DNA from: Liriodendron chinense | Lineage: Eukaryota; Streptophyta; Magnoliopsida; Magnoliales; Magnoliaceae | NCBI GenBank assembly: GCA_003013855.2 | Contig: ML058469.1 | Span: 3,596,001 to 3,660,000, forward strand | Length of the DNA: 64,000 nucleotides | Reading direction: 5' to 3' | In this document: piece after piece, positions 32,806-45,200 of the stretch | Numbering within the stretch: position 1 is the stretch's first letter | Layout of the letters: every line of letters starts with the position of its first letter | The notes under the pieces: model-generated | Seen by the model: only the letters and a program-made list of their open reading frames with translations | The model's database searches: none | What the model was told of the DNA's origin: nothing | Program-made: the position numbers and the translations under genes

Positions 32806-34845
32806 TGAAATTGCGTCGGATCGTTTAACATGACACCTTATGCTATATGCGAAAGCTTGCGGAGCTTAGAACTATGGCTAAGTCTTTTTTGGGGGGGGGG
32901 ATTAGGACCGTTTTAAAATCCTTTTAAAGACTTATTGCCTAATTAAACTAATTAAAGTAAGAACACTTAGCTTTCAAGCTTAAGTGGGTCCAATCACAAA
33001 GGCTAGCAATGAATAAGCAAATAAGCAAACTAGCTTAAGCACATAGATTATAAACATGCAATATGATGAGCTCCTCATCAATGTGCAATAATTTAGACTA
33101 CAAAAGATATAGTTACTTAAGCAACTAGTCTAGAAGTGAAACTACAAGATGTGTGTGAGAATTTAACTATCAATACATACCATACATTCCATTCTAACAT
33201 TCATATAATTGACAATTAAAGACAATGCAAGAGTAAAAATGGCTCAAATGACAATCTCAAACACAAGCATGTATAGTGGTTTGACTACTTGTCTACTTCA
33301 CTCCCGGCTCACGTACTCATCCCTTGAGCATACCAGATTTCACTATAATGGAGGTTTTAAATCAGGTTTAACTCTCAACCTTTACACTGAGGTTTTTGCA
33401 TAGGTTCACCTCTTAACCTGAACGGTGGTTTTACGGGTTCACCTCTCAACCTAGGTGTTTGCGGGTTCCACCCAACCCAGGACTTTAAATAAGGTTCCTC
33501 CCAATCTAGGAGTTTTGACAAGGTTCCTCCCAACCCTTCAGTTCCAATCCAGGAACCTACAATGGTTTCTCAGGCTAACCAATAACCTACACGTATGCAC
33601 TTGTGCCGGTGGACCATGTATACACCTATGTCGGTGGCTTTCCTCGAAGACTTACGTGGTTTTCAATTGTCTAACCATGAACCTTAAATTCACACTCAAT
33701 CCTAATAAAATGAAGGAGTGCTAACGGACTCTCAAATTTGACACTTGTCGGATTGAGCCCCTTTCGTAGCGCCTTAATGGTTTGCTTCTTCTCGCTCTCC
33801 CGTGCTTGAATCAGCTCCCCATGTGCTCCCCCAATCAATGATGCTGCCACTTTGCCAAGGCATCAGCTTCATCGATCAATTGCCTTGCATATGATCTTCT
33901 TCGAGATGATTAAGGTGATGGGAGGTAGGTTGAATATTCTACAATAGGTTGTGTGTTGCAAGCCTAGAGGGATTCACCTATTTGGATATCTAGAGAGGTT
34001 AAGACAAAGGATATACCTATAGTGTAGGTGTCTAAAACATCTAGAAATCAAGAGAGAACAAGTTCATCTTCATTGAGCTTTGAATGTTCCATCTTGTGAT
34101 CAGTCACAAGAAAGATGACTCGAGATGATTATGATTAGAGCCTAATGATGTGGGCAATATGGGTGGTTTCTAATACACTAAAATCTCTCCTGAGATCTAA
34201 AATTGAGCCCGACTTTTATATAAAGAAAACTTCAAAGGCCGCCAATGGCTTTTTGTCAACCGATCGTGGCTCGACACCGACCGGTCGAGCAGGGTCTTCG
34301 ACTGGTCAACTGATAGCCACGACCGGTCTATTTAGGGCCAGGGCCAGAAGAAATGTTGCTGTCCAAATTCTGCCCTTTGCCAACCGGTCGGTCAGACCAT
34401 ACGACCGGTCGAATTAGCCCAGGGACAAGCTGATTTGTTCAGATTGTTGCTGTCCCATTTGGGCTTCTGACGACCGGTCAGCCATAGGCCAACTGGTCGG
34501 CATGCATGAAATTCTGCTGTCTTGAGGTGTGTTTTACAACAGTTAATGCAACCTCCTTGGCCATTCTTTGGGACCTTGGGTGATCTTTTGGGACACCTAA
34601 GGCCAATCTAAGATGACTAAAAATATGCCTAATCGGTTAGGTCATCTAAAGGTTTGGGTTTTGGTTTGGTTTAAGGTTTAAGGCTCACCAAGGCATCTCA
34701 TTTACCTGTTTCTTCTTCCTTGATACAGCAGGTCCGCTTGAGTCTTCTATCTTCGTCTTCTTTAAGCTAAACCGACACTAGACTCGTTGACATATGTAAT
34801 TGACAAATAAGGTGCACTAGTATGCCATAGAAAAGTGCACTAACA
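32806..34845. mobile_element. Solo LTR, 2,040 bp, inside LINE B
   Basis: Flanked by GGGAT at 32801-32805 and 34846-34850. Between them the sequence starts TGAAATTGCG and ends CACTAACA (TG...CA). Removing it together with one GGGAT restores the LINE reading across the site (LGR-stop-GFGMKGRGWMK). No gag or pol inside. It holds repeated 'ggttcacctctcaacc' and 'aaggttcctcccaaccc' type units (about 33,350-33,550) and several GACCGGTCG words (34,250-34,500). Length and words suggest a large-LTR copia (SIRE/Angela-like), by analogy only. Confidence 0.8.
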
Positions 34846-35472
34846 GGGATTCGGCATGAAAGGGAGGGGTTGGATGAAGGTATGTGTTCGGTCCGTGACT
34901 TTTTTGTTTTTGTTTTGGTGAACGATGCATCGAAAGGTTTCTTTAAAGCATCCCTTGACCTTAGGCAGGGGGATCGGCTATTGCCTTATTTATTTGTGGT
35001 TGTAGGGGAAGCCCTTAGTAGCATGCTTTCTATATGAGTTGCGAAAGGTTTGTTTAGGGGGTTTGACATTCCTGGGGTTGGTAGGCAGGTATTCCACCTT
35101 CATTATGCGGATGACATGTTCCTTTTCTATGAAGCTAAGGAGGAGTCGGTGGACAACCTTAAGAAATCTTGGTGTGTTTTGAGGTAGCTTCGGGTTTGAA
35201 GATTAACATTGCTAAGTCAGAAATGCTTGGGGTGCATGTTGAAGGGGCAAAGTTGAGCCGTTTTGATCTTATATTCGGATGTAAGACTGACACTTTTCCT
35301 TCCTCGTACTTGGGGCTTCCTTTGTGCGTAGGGAAGCCGACAAAGCATCTATGGAACAAGGTTATTGAAAGAATTGAGAGGAAGTTGGCCTTGTGGAAGG
35401 GTCGTCATATGTATTTGGGAGGCCAACTCTCTATGTTAAAGCCGACATTCTTGAATATGCAAATATACTTCT

Positions 35473-37612
35473 CATCCCTATTTTTTTTTGAAAGATAACA
35501 CAATTCTATTAAGAAAAAACAGAAAAGCAACAAAGAAGCTCGTCGTATCGCCGAGATGGCGAACCAACTAATCGCCAAGAGACTGAAAATTACACCCCTT
35601 CAAGCTATCATCATTGGAAGCCCACTATATGATAAATGATCTGATTCTAAGGGATAGATCCTCCACTGCCTTGCTATTTCCGCGAAAACATCTGTTATTC
35701 CTTTCTCCTCAAACCCCCCACCAGACAGCCATAAGAGACATTCTCCACAGTTCTTGTCCTTTGCATACCAAGGCTCACTCCATGCCAAGCCTTCAAAAGA
35801 TCTCCCACGTTAGAGGGGAAGGCCCACACAACTTGGAAACAGTATAAAATATTTGATCAAATCCTTGGGATGAAAGAGCAGTGAACGAAGAGATGGTCCA
35901 CTGTCTCCTCATCACTCATGCAGCATAGACACATTTGGGATGCACATGCCCCTTTTATGTAGATTATCCATCGTGAGCACCTTCTTCTTCCCAACCAACC
36001 TCCCGAAAGCCACAATCTTGGGTGGAACTTTATACATCTAAACATGCACCGTCTTAACCTCTTCTCTTATTGAGTAGTCCTTGCTTAAGAAGTCATAGAA
36101 AGACTTCACTAAGAACATGCTGGACTTGTCAAGCTTCCAAGTAAGATTATTCCTGGCAGAAAACGTTTGGCCTTATGGAGTGAATGCTGTGAAGAAGGGC
36201 AACGTACTCACCAACCTCCTCATCACGAAGACATCTCCTACAAGGGGGTTACCAAACCACATCTTCGCCAATAACAGAAAAGCATTCGGCTATGAAAATA
36301 TGCCTATTGGGAGCAAGCCAATAAATACGTTGGAAGTCTTCTTTTAATGGGGTTTCTCCCGCCCAAATGTCTTCCCAAAATCGGATTCACCCACTGTTTC
36401 TGATAGAGAAGGAAATCCCATTCATAACCGCTAATTTGATGGATAAAACATCTTTCCAAAGGGCAGAAGTTCTATAAAAGGAAGAATTTTTGGACCACCA
36501 GCCCCCCTCTGAGCAGCCGTACTTACTTTTGATTAACCTAAATCCATTTGCCTAAGAAGGCCCTATTCATATTCTTGAGATCTTTTATGCCTGTCCCCCG
36601 TTGATTAACCTATTTGCACACCTCTTTCCAATCCACCAAGTGAAACTTCATCTTGTCTTCCATACCATGCATAAGAAATTGCGCCTTAGCTTCTCTAGAG
36701 TCACCAAAGTCGACGCGAGACACTTGAAGATAGACATAAAATACAGAGGAAGATTCGAAAGGGCAGCCTTTATAAGAGTGATTCACCCTCCCAACGAAAG
36801 GTATCTGCACTTCCATCAGGCTAAGTACTTCTCGAACCTTTCGATCACCTTGTCCCACATACTCTTCGGCGGCTTTCCGATACAAAGAGGGAGACCCACA
36901 AATGAAGACGGAAGAGATCCTGTGTCGCAGCCGAACGATTCCGCTATCTCCCGAACCTCTGCCTCTTCCATATTCACCCCGATCATCTTGCTCTTCGCCA
37001 TACTCACCTTAAGGCCCGAAACTACTTCAAAACACCGAACAAGATCTTGTACGGTCCGCATATTAAGCTGATCGGCTTGAAGTCCTTCAAAAATTATGCA
37101 CCATAAATCTTCGGGAGAAGCACAAGAAAGGATGCCCCAAGGTCTTTTGACAGATGACCTCTTTCATGAAATTCACACACGAGGTCCATTATGTCCGTCT
37201 TCAGCATTTCCTAGAAAGCCTGAAAAAACGCAACCGGAAAGTCATTTGGCCCTTGAGCCTTTTCTCCTTCCATATCATCCACCTCTCTCTTGACTTCCTC
37301 CATGGAAAATGGCCCTTCCAAATTGATAGCTTCCTCGCTAGATAAGCAATCAAACTGAAGGTGGTCGAGTTTAAGCCTATCCCAGTCTTCCCCTGTTAGA
37401 AGGTTGCTAAAATACGAGACAACCTTCGTCGATTTTCTCTGTTTATCTGTTATGCGGTCCCCATTCACCACTATACTAGTGAGCTTATTCAATCTAGCTC
37501 GAGTACTCGCCAGACTATGGAAGAATTTAGTGTTTTTGTCACCTTCTTTGATCCATTTGCTCCTTGCCCTTTGTTTCCATTTTATCTCATCTTCCATAAC
37601 TCTAGCCGAAAA
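35473..37612 (-). mobile_element. LINE copy C, inverted inside LINE B
   Basis: Minus orientation with a T run at its left edge (35,480-35,488, the poly-A tail). Reading leftward from 37,600: KWIKEGDKNTKFFHSLASTR, then MEEVKREVDDMEGEKAQGPN (RT start), LKVSMAKSKMIGVNMEEAE and LPSSFVGLPLCIGKPPKSMW (36,816-37,061), and a zf-RVT-like C-x2-C-H-C end (CLCCMSDEETVDHLFVHC, 35,857-36,045). The RT palm section with YADD is missing or scrambled near 37,080. No clear target duplication was found. Confidence 0.75.
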
Positions 37613-38884
37613 TGCCCCAAAGTAGTGTTGGACAGGTTGGAGAAGCTAAGGAGGGACTTCTTGTGGACCGGGGCTAGCGATAAAAGGAAATTTCATCTTC
37701 TCAAGTGGGACAAGGTGTGTAAGCCAGTCAGGGAGGGTGGGGTAGGTTTAAAGCCACAAGGTGCTATGAACACGACGTTGCTTGGGAAATGGATATGGCG
37801 CTTCAGAGTTGAAGAAGGGAAACTTTGGAGATAGGTGATAGCAGGCAAGTATAGTACTCAATAGGGTGGATGGTTCATGAGAAAGGCTTCCCTTTACAGA
37901 GCCTCGGCTATTTGGAAAGCGGTGGTGGAGACAGAGCATTTGGTTAAGAGAGGGATTTCTTAAACGCTGGGTAGAGATAATCACATTCGATTTTGGATTG
38001 ACCCTTGGTGCGGTGGTCAGGCTCTTCAGATTTTGTTTCCGATGATTGCTTGCCTTGCTCCGGGCAGATTTGTTACGGTGGCAGAGTGTTATGCGGTGGA
38101 GGGATCGGTAGTCTGGTCACTGCCATGCCATAGGGGTCTGCTTGAAGGCGAGATTGATGAGGTGGCCAAGCTCCTCAACCACCTAAGTAACGTTTGGCCT
38201 AAGCTGCACCAAGACGATTACTTGCTATGGTGTAGACATCGGTCAGGAAAGTTATCGGTTAGGTCCTTTTATGAGCTGATCTCTGAGGTCCACATTCCGC
38301 ATGCCTCGTCTCTCCATTCCACTTATGGTATTATGGAACTCCTCCTCAGGTGGCGGTTTTTGTGTGGCTCCTTGGTTGGGGAAGAGTTGTTAAGATAGAT
38401 AATTTGTAGAGGATATCCCTCATGCTCCTTAACGTTTGCCTCATGTGTATGGTAAGCAGGGAATTGGTTGATCATCTCTTCATTCATTGCTCTCTTGCTT
38501 GCCGAGTTTGGGATCACTTCTTGAATGGCTTACAAGTCGTTCGGGTTATGCAAAAAACGGTTGCTCAATTAATTTGGGCTTGGCATGTCAAAGGAGTTGG
38601 TAAATCAGGGAAGGTGATTTGGAGATTGCTCCTAATGGGTATTTTTTGGGTCCTATGGTGAGCTCGGAACCGCCGTTGTTTCAATAACAAGGCTACTAGT
38701 GTTGATGAGGTCATCATCCAAATTGAGTCTTTGATTCATTGTTGGGCGGTGTATGTTTAGATTGCTTTGTGCGGTCTTGCTTTTGTTTTGGTTGCTTTGA
38801 CGGCGTTTCAATAAATTTTGGTTTCTCTCAAACCAAAAAAAAAAAAAAAAAAAAAAAAAGAATAAAAAAAAGAAAAGAAAAGAA

Positions 38885-40110
38885 AAAAGAGAGGAGGAAC
38901 TTTCTTTGGCAAGGTGCGATGGGAACTCTTGAGTTTCATCTTTTAAGATGGGAAAAAGTTTGTAAGCCTCATGGTGAAGGTGGGGTCGGTATCAAAGTGT
39001 TGGAGGCGATGAATGAAGCTTTATTGGGAAAATGGTTGTGGAGGTTTGGGGCGGAAGAAAATGCCTTATGGAGGGCCTCGATTGCTTCTAAATATGGGTG
39101 TAAGGTTGATGGGTGGAGTACTAAGAAGTCTTCCTTATATAGGGCTTTGGTGAAACGGGTGGGCTTTAGTCTTGGGGATGGGGAGGATCCGATTTTGGGA
39201 CGATGTGTGGGTGGGTGACACCCCACTTGACGTCTTATATTCTAATATTGCTTGTCTTTCGCCGTCCCACAATATCCTAGTAGCGCAATGTGCTTCAATT
39301 AGTGGTATTTTGATAGTGTGGACTCGTCTATTTCTATCAGACAACGAGGCGAGTGAAGTGGTCTCACTCCTCACTCTCATTCAGCATTATCACCTGACCA
39401 TTGGGGAGGACTGTATGATATGGAGAAAGGGGCCATCTGGATGTTTTTCAGTTAGATCTCTATATGTTATGCTGTCCAAGTCTGAAGTGAATGGAGAACT
39501 CAAAAATACTAAATATGTTTGGTCCTATGCAGCCTTGCCAAAAGTTGTAGCTTTTTGTTGGCTTGTATGGTGCGGAAGGGTTTTAGCAGTAGATAATCTT
39601 CAGAAAAGGGGGATGATTTTGCCCAATGTTTGCTTGTTGTGCGGTGCGGATTTGGAATCGGTCAACCACCTCTTTATCCATTGCCCGATTGCTTCCAAGG
39701 TGTGGTGTGCTGTTCTTCCAGACTCAATATTTGCTGGGTGATGGCGAGTTCTATAGGCGAGCTATTTACGGCCTGGCATGGTGCAGGAGTTGTGGAGGAC
39801 AAGAAGGATCTGTGGTGGCTATGTTTGTTGGCCAGCCTTTGGGCGATTTGGGAAGAAAGGAACGGAAGGTGCTTTTGTAATATTAGCCAGAGGGTCGATT
39901 GAGTTGTTGGGGGGTTTGGGCTTTTGCTTGGTAATGGGGCTGATTTTTTTTTTTTTTTGGGAAGCTTTGTATATGTGGGTAGTTTTTGGCTTTTTGCTCC
40001 AATGGGGCTGCTGTAGCTGTGGGTTTTTGTTTTTGGAGGCTGTGTTTTGGCTTTTGCTTTTGTATTTTTTGTTGCCTGCTGGTCCCTCTTAATAAAATTT
40101 CTGTCAACTT
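38885..40110 (+). mobile_element. LINE copy E, 5'-truncated 3' end
   Basis: Starts directly after the A-rich tail of copy B with RRNFLWQGAMG and continues through WEKVCKPHGEGGVGIK and KWLWRFGAEE. After a frame shift, the frame at 39172-39741 has a zf-RVT domain: RVLAVDNLQKRGMILPNVCL then CGAD-ESVNHLFIHC. It ends near AATAAAATTTCTGTC at about 40,090. It resembles the 3' third of LINE B but is a separate copy. Confidence 0.75.
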
Positions 40111-41240
40111 CCGAAAAATGAGTATACGCACCATTTAGACTCTTAGAGAAGACCACTTCCTCCTTAATTGCTACAAATATGATAGCTCTGCCCACATCAT
40201 GGACTATGGAAGGACCCTGGATCATTCTAGTTCTAGAACCTTGAATTTCCATCGACGGAACTCTCATCTCATCTCATCTCACTGAAAATACCTCAAAAAT
40301 TTCATTTCAATGTTCCATGGCAGAGAATTCTGTGTATCCCTTGTGGGGTCTATATAGCCTCAGTGCAACTCAAGGATAGGTTCCAGTTGCTTTCCATATT
40401 CTCCCTAATTTAATTCAAACTATGCCTTATTAAAGAATGAAACAAAGAAAAGGGAGCTAAAGAAGGGAACCAAAGAATGAAACAAAGAAAAGTCCAAATC
40501 CTTCTAAAGTAGCTATATGTATATATGCTTACCAGGCTATATGGTTTGTGCAAAGACCCATTTTTACTTATGGCTGTACATGAACCCTAGAAATTCCATT
40601 GATTGGGCTTGTGGGCTCTGCAGACCAACCTGATAACTTTTACAGCCATCTGATATTGGATGCCACATACGACGGAAAGATTAATCAACATTCAGCCAGC
40701 ATGTGGGGTCCCCTTAAACCTTCTGCACACATGCTTGATGTGTGGCCTGGATACATCCCAAATCTAGAAGACTAAAACAGCTGGATTTGGTTGAAAAAGA
40801 TCTAGTAGCATCCTCCTATGAGTATTACCATTAGGAAAGTATCTGATGAGCGTCAATTAGCAGTGTTGGCATTGTATTGTCTGATGATATGCTGAGCATG
40901 TACACGATCTTTCTTTTATTAGAGAAATAATGACAATTATATTGAAATAATAAAAAAAGATACGTCAAGACATTGGGAAAGAATTCCCAATATAATTAGA
41001 AGACTGAAGGTTTTCAGCCAATGATTTGTGCAAGTCGTTTGCCTCTTTTTACATGGGTAAATGAAATGTTTAGCCTGGAGGTGACAGGCATGGATCTCAT
41101 CAAATTTAAGGGGAAAGCTTTCAAGGCTATGAGAAGTCCTTGCCACCCAAGTATCCCTGTATCTTAGCTAATAACCAAGCTAAGCTTTCTTTCAATAATT
41201 TTAAGCTTGTTGAGTGCCGCGTGAGTCACTTTTTTTGTGA
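40111..41240. other. Presumed upstream region of the WD40 gene
   Basis: No coding gene recognised. A CATCTCATCTCATCTCA-type short repeat occurs at 40,265-40,282. Some of this could be promoter or untranslated exon, but nothing in the sequence fixes it. Confidence 0.3.
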
Positions 41241-41245
41241 CTAGC

Positions 41246-42123
41246 TGATGCGGACATCAGTGGTGCACCCTTTAGAGTCTACCAGAGGAGGCGACGTCGC
41301 AGATTAAGTGTTGGAGCAGACGAGTTGATGTGGATGGACGCCGGGCCCATTGGGCCTATTTTCTGACTCGTTACGAGTACGCGAGATGCAGGATCGCGCA
41401 GGAGCATCATGACCGCTGGACCATGGAATGGATTTACATTTAGGCGCTTTTCTATTTATTTCCTTGTTTCTAGGCGCTTTAGTGTCGTTATTTACTTTAG
41501 GCGTTTTTATGTTAGTTCTTTGGTTTTTAGGCACTTTAGTGCACTTTTTTTTTAAAATTTTCGTAGCTTATATATACTGTGAGAACCCTATTTCGAAATC
41601 ATTGAATGAATAGAAAATTCGTGAGTTTCTTCCTCTTTGTTTGAGAGATTAGGGTTTCAGTATTGGCCCTCGGGTGTTGAGGATTCCACCCCTGGATTTT
41701 CTGTTTTCTCTTCTCTCTTTCTTGAAGGTGCGAGGAAAGGTAAGCTTCTTTGATTCCTAACTCGTACTTCATGAGAACCTATCGCTTTTCGACATCCTTC
41801 GTCCTTTTCTGAACCCCCCCCCCCCCCCTTTTGGGTACGATGAAAAAGAGGTATGCCTAGCCACGATAACCGGATCCAAACTTGACTGTGGACTGGTCTA
41901 TGCTAGATCTGAGATATCCTCATATCCCTAGATCCTCCCTGTTTTACGATTTTACATGGTTTTATGCAAAGGGGCATGATCCGGACGGACGGATCTCATC
42001 TTCGTGTTGAGATTTGTTAGTTTCCTTTGATTGAAAGTAGTTAGTTTCGTAATTTTATTATTTGAATATCTTCCAACTGAATATCATGCATCTAGGGTTA
42101 GGTCATCGCATGCCCCTGCATCA
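41246..42123 (+). mobile_element. Solo LTR-like repeat, copy 1 (878 bp), just upstream of the WD40 gene
   Basis: Starts TGATGCGGACATCAGTGGTG and ends CCCCTGCATCA. Flanking pentamers CTAGC (left) and GTAGC (right) match at 4 of 5. Strongly similar along its length to 48,791-49,688: shared CACCCTTTAGAG, ACCAGAGGAGG, GAGTTGATGTGGATGGACG, 'ttaggcactttagtgcactt', TATATA box region, AGGGTTTCAG. The TATA-like TTATATATAC at about 41,567 is followed by a plausible transcript start. C-run at 41,814-41,828. Confidence 0.7.
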
Positions 42124-42205
42124 GTAGCCGCCTTTATTTTCCCTGCTTTTGTCTTAATAATATAATTGTCATCTTAAAAAATAAAAATAAATCCATGGAT
42201 TGTAG

Positions 42206-42257
42206 TTCTAGAGTGCTTATGACGAATGTATTGGTAGTTGCGTCAGGCATTTCTGCA
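42206..42257 (+). other. Likely 5' UTR part of the first coding exon
   Basis: A GGATTGTAG acceptor-like site ends at 42205 after a T/A-rich tract, so the coding exon may start at 42206 and the 5' UTR may be spliced, with its first exon upstream of the solo LTR. There is no in-frame stop between 42195 and the ATG at 42258; MHRVGSAGNT matches the family start, so 42258 is preferred over the upstream ATGs at 42195 and 42219. Confidence 0.35.
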
Positions 42258-45200
42258 ATGCACCGTGTGGGTAGTGCGGGCAACACATCCAACTCATCCC
42301 GTCCCCGGAAGGAGAAGCGGTTAACGTATGTGCTGAATGATGCAGATGACTCAAAGGTAAGGTTGCGCATGTTGCCTGCATTCTGATTTTTCCTTCTTTA
42401 TTATTATTTTTGAATGCAATGATAATCACAGTTTTAGACCACCGGATTATTTTCCCTTTATATATGCTATGCTGCTTCAGAATGTTGCCCTGGTTACAGC
42501 ACTGTGCAGGCATAAATTGCTTAGCTGTATTGAACTCATCGCAACGTGATGGTTGTGATTATCTATTTACTGGAAGCCGAGATGGGACACTGAAGAGGTG
42601 GGCATTGGCTGAAGATGCAGCCACCTGTTCTGCAACATTTGAGTCGCATGTCGACTGGGTATTCTCCTTTCTTCCATTGTTAATTCCCCTGCAACATTTG
42701 TCTATTCCTTTTTGAAGTTCCTGTTAAACAGGCAACAGGTATCACATCTTTCTAATTAAAAAAAAGAAAAAGAAAAAAAAAAGAGACAGCTAAGCTGGAT
42801 CACCAGTGTTATTATTGTCGTCATGCTCAGTGCATCATAATTTCTCATGCTATTATTCTCTTGCCAGTGCCATTTTTTCTTTTTCAAAGTTAAAATAAAA
42901 TCATGAATACTCTGTAGAACTCTGAATTGCCGACCAATCTTCTTTTTTTCGATCTGGATTGCAAGATCCAAATTTTTTGGTTATTTTTGCTCAGGTTGAT
43001 GCTTTTAGTAAGATGGACTTGTGGTCTTATACTGTTAACCAAGCTGTAGTTTAGATTTTGAATGCAAACAGTATGCATATAATATAACGGTTTTTTTGAA
43101 TTAATGCATTGCACAGCATTTTATACAATACTATGATATTATATCATATAATACTAGCAATATTGAATATTTAGACTAATAGTATTCAATTTCATATATG
43201 ACTTGCAACAACAATTTGCGTAATAGTTATATTGCATGTAATTAGTAGCTTGTGACCTGAATGGTCCTCCCGCAGTGTACCGTTTACTTCCTGTACCACA
43301 TACTCCATACTGGAGGGACTTGCGGTATGTGTCTCCTTACCACAATCTTCCTAACCAACACAGAAGGTAGTGTGCCATTTCCTTCCTGTACCACATTCTA
43401 CATACTGGAGGGACTTGCGGTATGCGTCACCTTACTACAATCTTCTTAACCAACACAGAGAAGGTATCTTTAAGAGCCCAATCAATCCTTGGATTTGAGA
43501 CCATTGTGTTTAGAATGGAGGTGATTGGAACATGGGAGTCACCTATATGCTGTTCCAGCTCTAGAAAACTGTCCGTGCAAAATATGTTCCATCTACCATA
43601 TGGTTGGTATGCCCGATTTTTCATTTCCTATATATGGCCTTCTAGACCATGTGGCAGCTGGCCAGTTCTGAAAGGAAGCCAATGAAAAATCATCAGGCCC
43701 ATGGCTTTGTCCCTTTGCAGGTAAAGACTTCAGGCCTCTTGGAGAAGCCACAAAGATAACTTTTAGGCCTCTTATGCATCTGCCTGTGGTTCAATCCCAG
43801 CTCCTAAGAGTGGACCATGCCACTGTACATATTCACCAAACTACTGGATTGGGGGCCCCCTGTCATATTTTCCTTCAAAGCTTGGCTTGTGCCGTGTTGG
43901 AATTTATGGACTACATTCATTTATCATAGCATTTTGATATCGTAGGAGCTAGTTATAATAACATGTGGTACGTATTCTGAACACATCCAACTGCGTTTTC
44001 TGGACCCTATTGTGTTTCCACTTGTTTGTGTAAGGATTCAATGTCATATCTTTATGTTTTCACAGTCACACATTCTCCATTGCTGTGTGTGAATGTTCCC
44101 TTACATTAGAAGTTTGCTCATCTTTGCGGTTGTTGGAAATTTCCATGTTTAACTTATAAGGCTCCATTTTGGAGGCATTGCATGCTACTTTCACATAAAA
44201 TGTTTATAACACAATGAATTGGCTCTGCAGGTTAATGATGCTGTCCTTGCAGGCAATACCCTCGTATCCTGTTCTTCGGACACCACACTCAAGGTTCTTT
44301 AACTTAAGTTATTATTTTCTAGTACAATCCGTCTTATTGGAAAATGCGGTAATGTGTTTAAGAAATACCAGATGTGGAACTGTTTGTCTGATGGGACGTG
44401 CACCAAAACACTCCGCCAGCACTCAGACTATGTAACCTGTCTTGCTGCAGCAGAAGAAAATGTAATTTCTTTCTCAAAATCTTCAAGCAAGTGTCATTTA
44501 TCTTTCATGTTACTTTCATTTGATAGCATACGAAAGACACGTCTCTTCAATTTATACATATGTTAGCCTCTTTTTGCACTTGGTCTCCCCGAATCTCTGA
44601 TCCTTTTATAGTGTCATGTATTTTAGAGCAATGTTGTTGCCTCTGGTGGCCTTGGTGGGGAGGTTTATATATGGGATCTTGAAGCAGCACTTGTTCCTGT
44701 TTCAAAGTCTGTCGATGCAATGGAGGAAGAGAGTTCAAATGGAATAATTGGTCCTGGAAATTCTGGGCTGTCTATTACAAGTCTCCGCACTATTAGTTCA
44801 AGCAGCAACATATCTCTGCATCCAACTCAACCGCATGGATACAGTCCAATTGCTGCCAAAGGTCATAAAGAGTCAGTATATGCATTAGCAATGAATGATA
44901 GTGGAACCCTACTCGTTTCTGGTGGGACTGAGAAGGTGCGTCATGAGGTTTACATCTGGTTTTTTAATTTCTGATTGTTAATTTTGTATCTTGATGTTCC
45001 GTAGAACCATGACAATGTTTGTATCTAAGGGTGTTTTTGCATGTTTCTACTTACCAATGTGGACAGGATGTTGCGATGTGCTATGTCCAAATCACAAGTG
45101 AGATAATAATCCCATTGTTTTCTCATCTGTGATTTGGGTGAGGGTGTCAATGGGTTGGCTCAGCCCTTCAGGTCTTTCATCATTCATGTAAATTGTAATA

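Larger units (their letters stand above)
30270..38860 (+). mobile_element. LINE copy B (L1-type), interrupted twice, with poly-A tail
   Basis: ORF1 C-terminal remnant about 30,500-31,010. ORF2 endonuclease from about 31,060 (ILSWNVHDLG, AEIIAIQETKLQ) with GG-FNVV near 31,477 and TSDHHPILLEAIE near 31,710. RT from about 32,280 (EKAPGPDGF, FRPISLLGV) up to 32,800. A solo LTR (32806-34845) splits the RT, which resumes at 34,846 and includes HYADDM at 35,101. A minus-strand LINE (about 35,473-37,612) then splits it again between 'SSLF' and 'KCPKVVLDRLEKL'. The 3' region with a decayed zf-RVT domain runs to a 24-base A tract at about 38,835-38,859. Frequent stops; dead. Confidence 0.8.

Noticed and set aside
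39172..39741. 189-codon frame as a host gene
   Set aside because: It carries the zf-RVT end of LINE ORF2 and lies in a 5'-truncated LINE.
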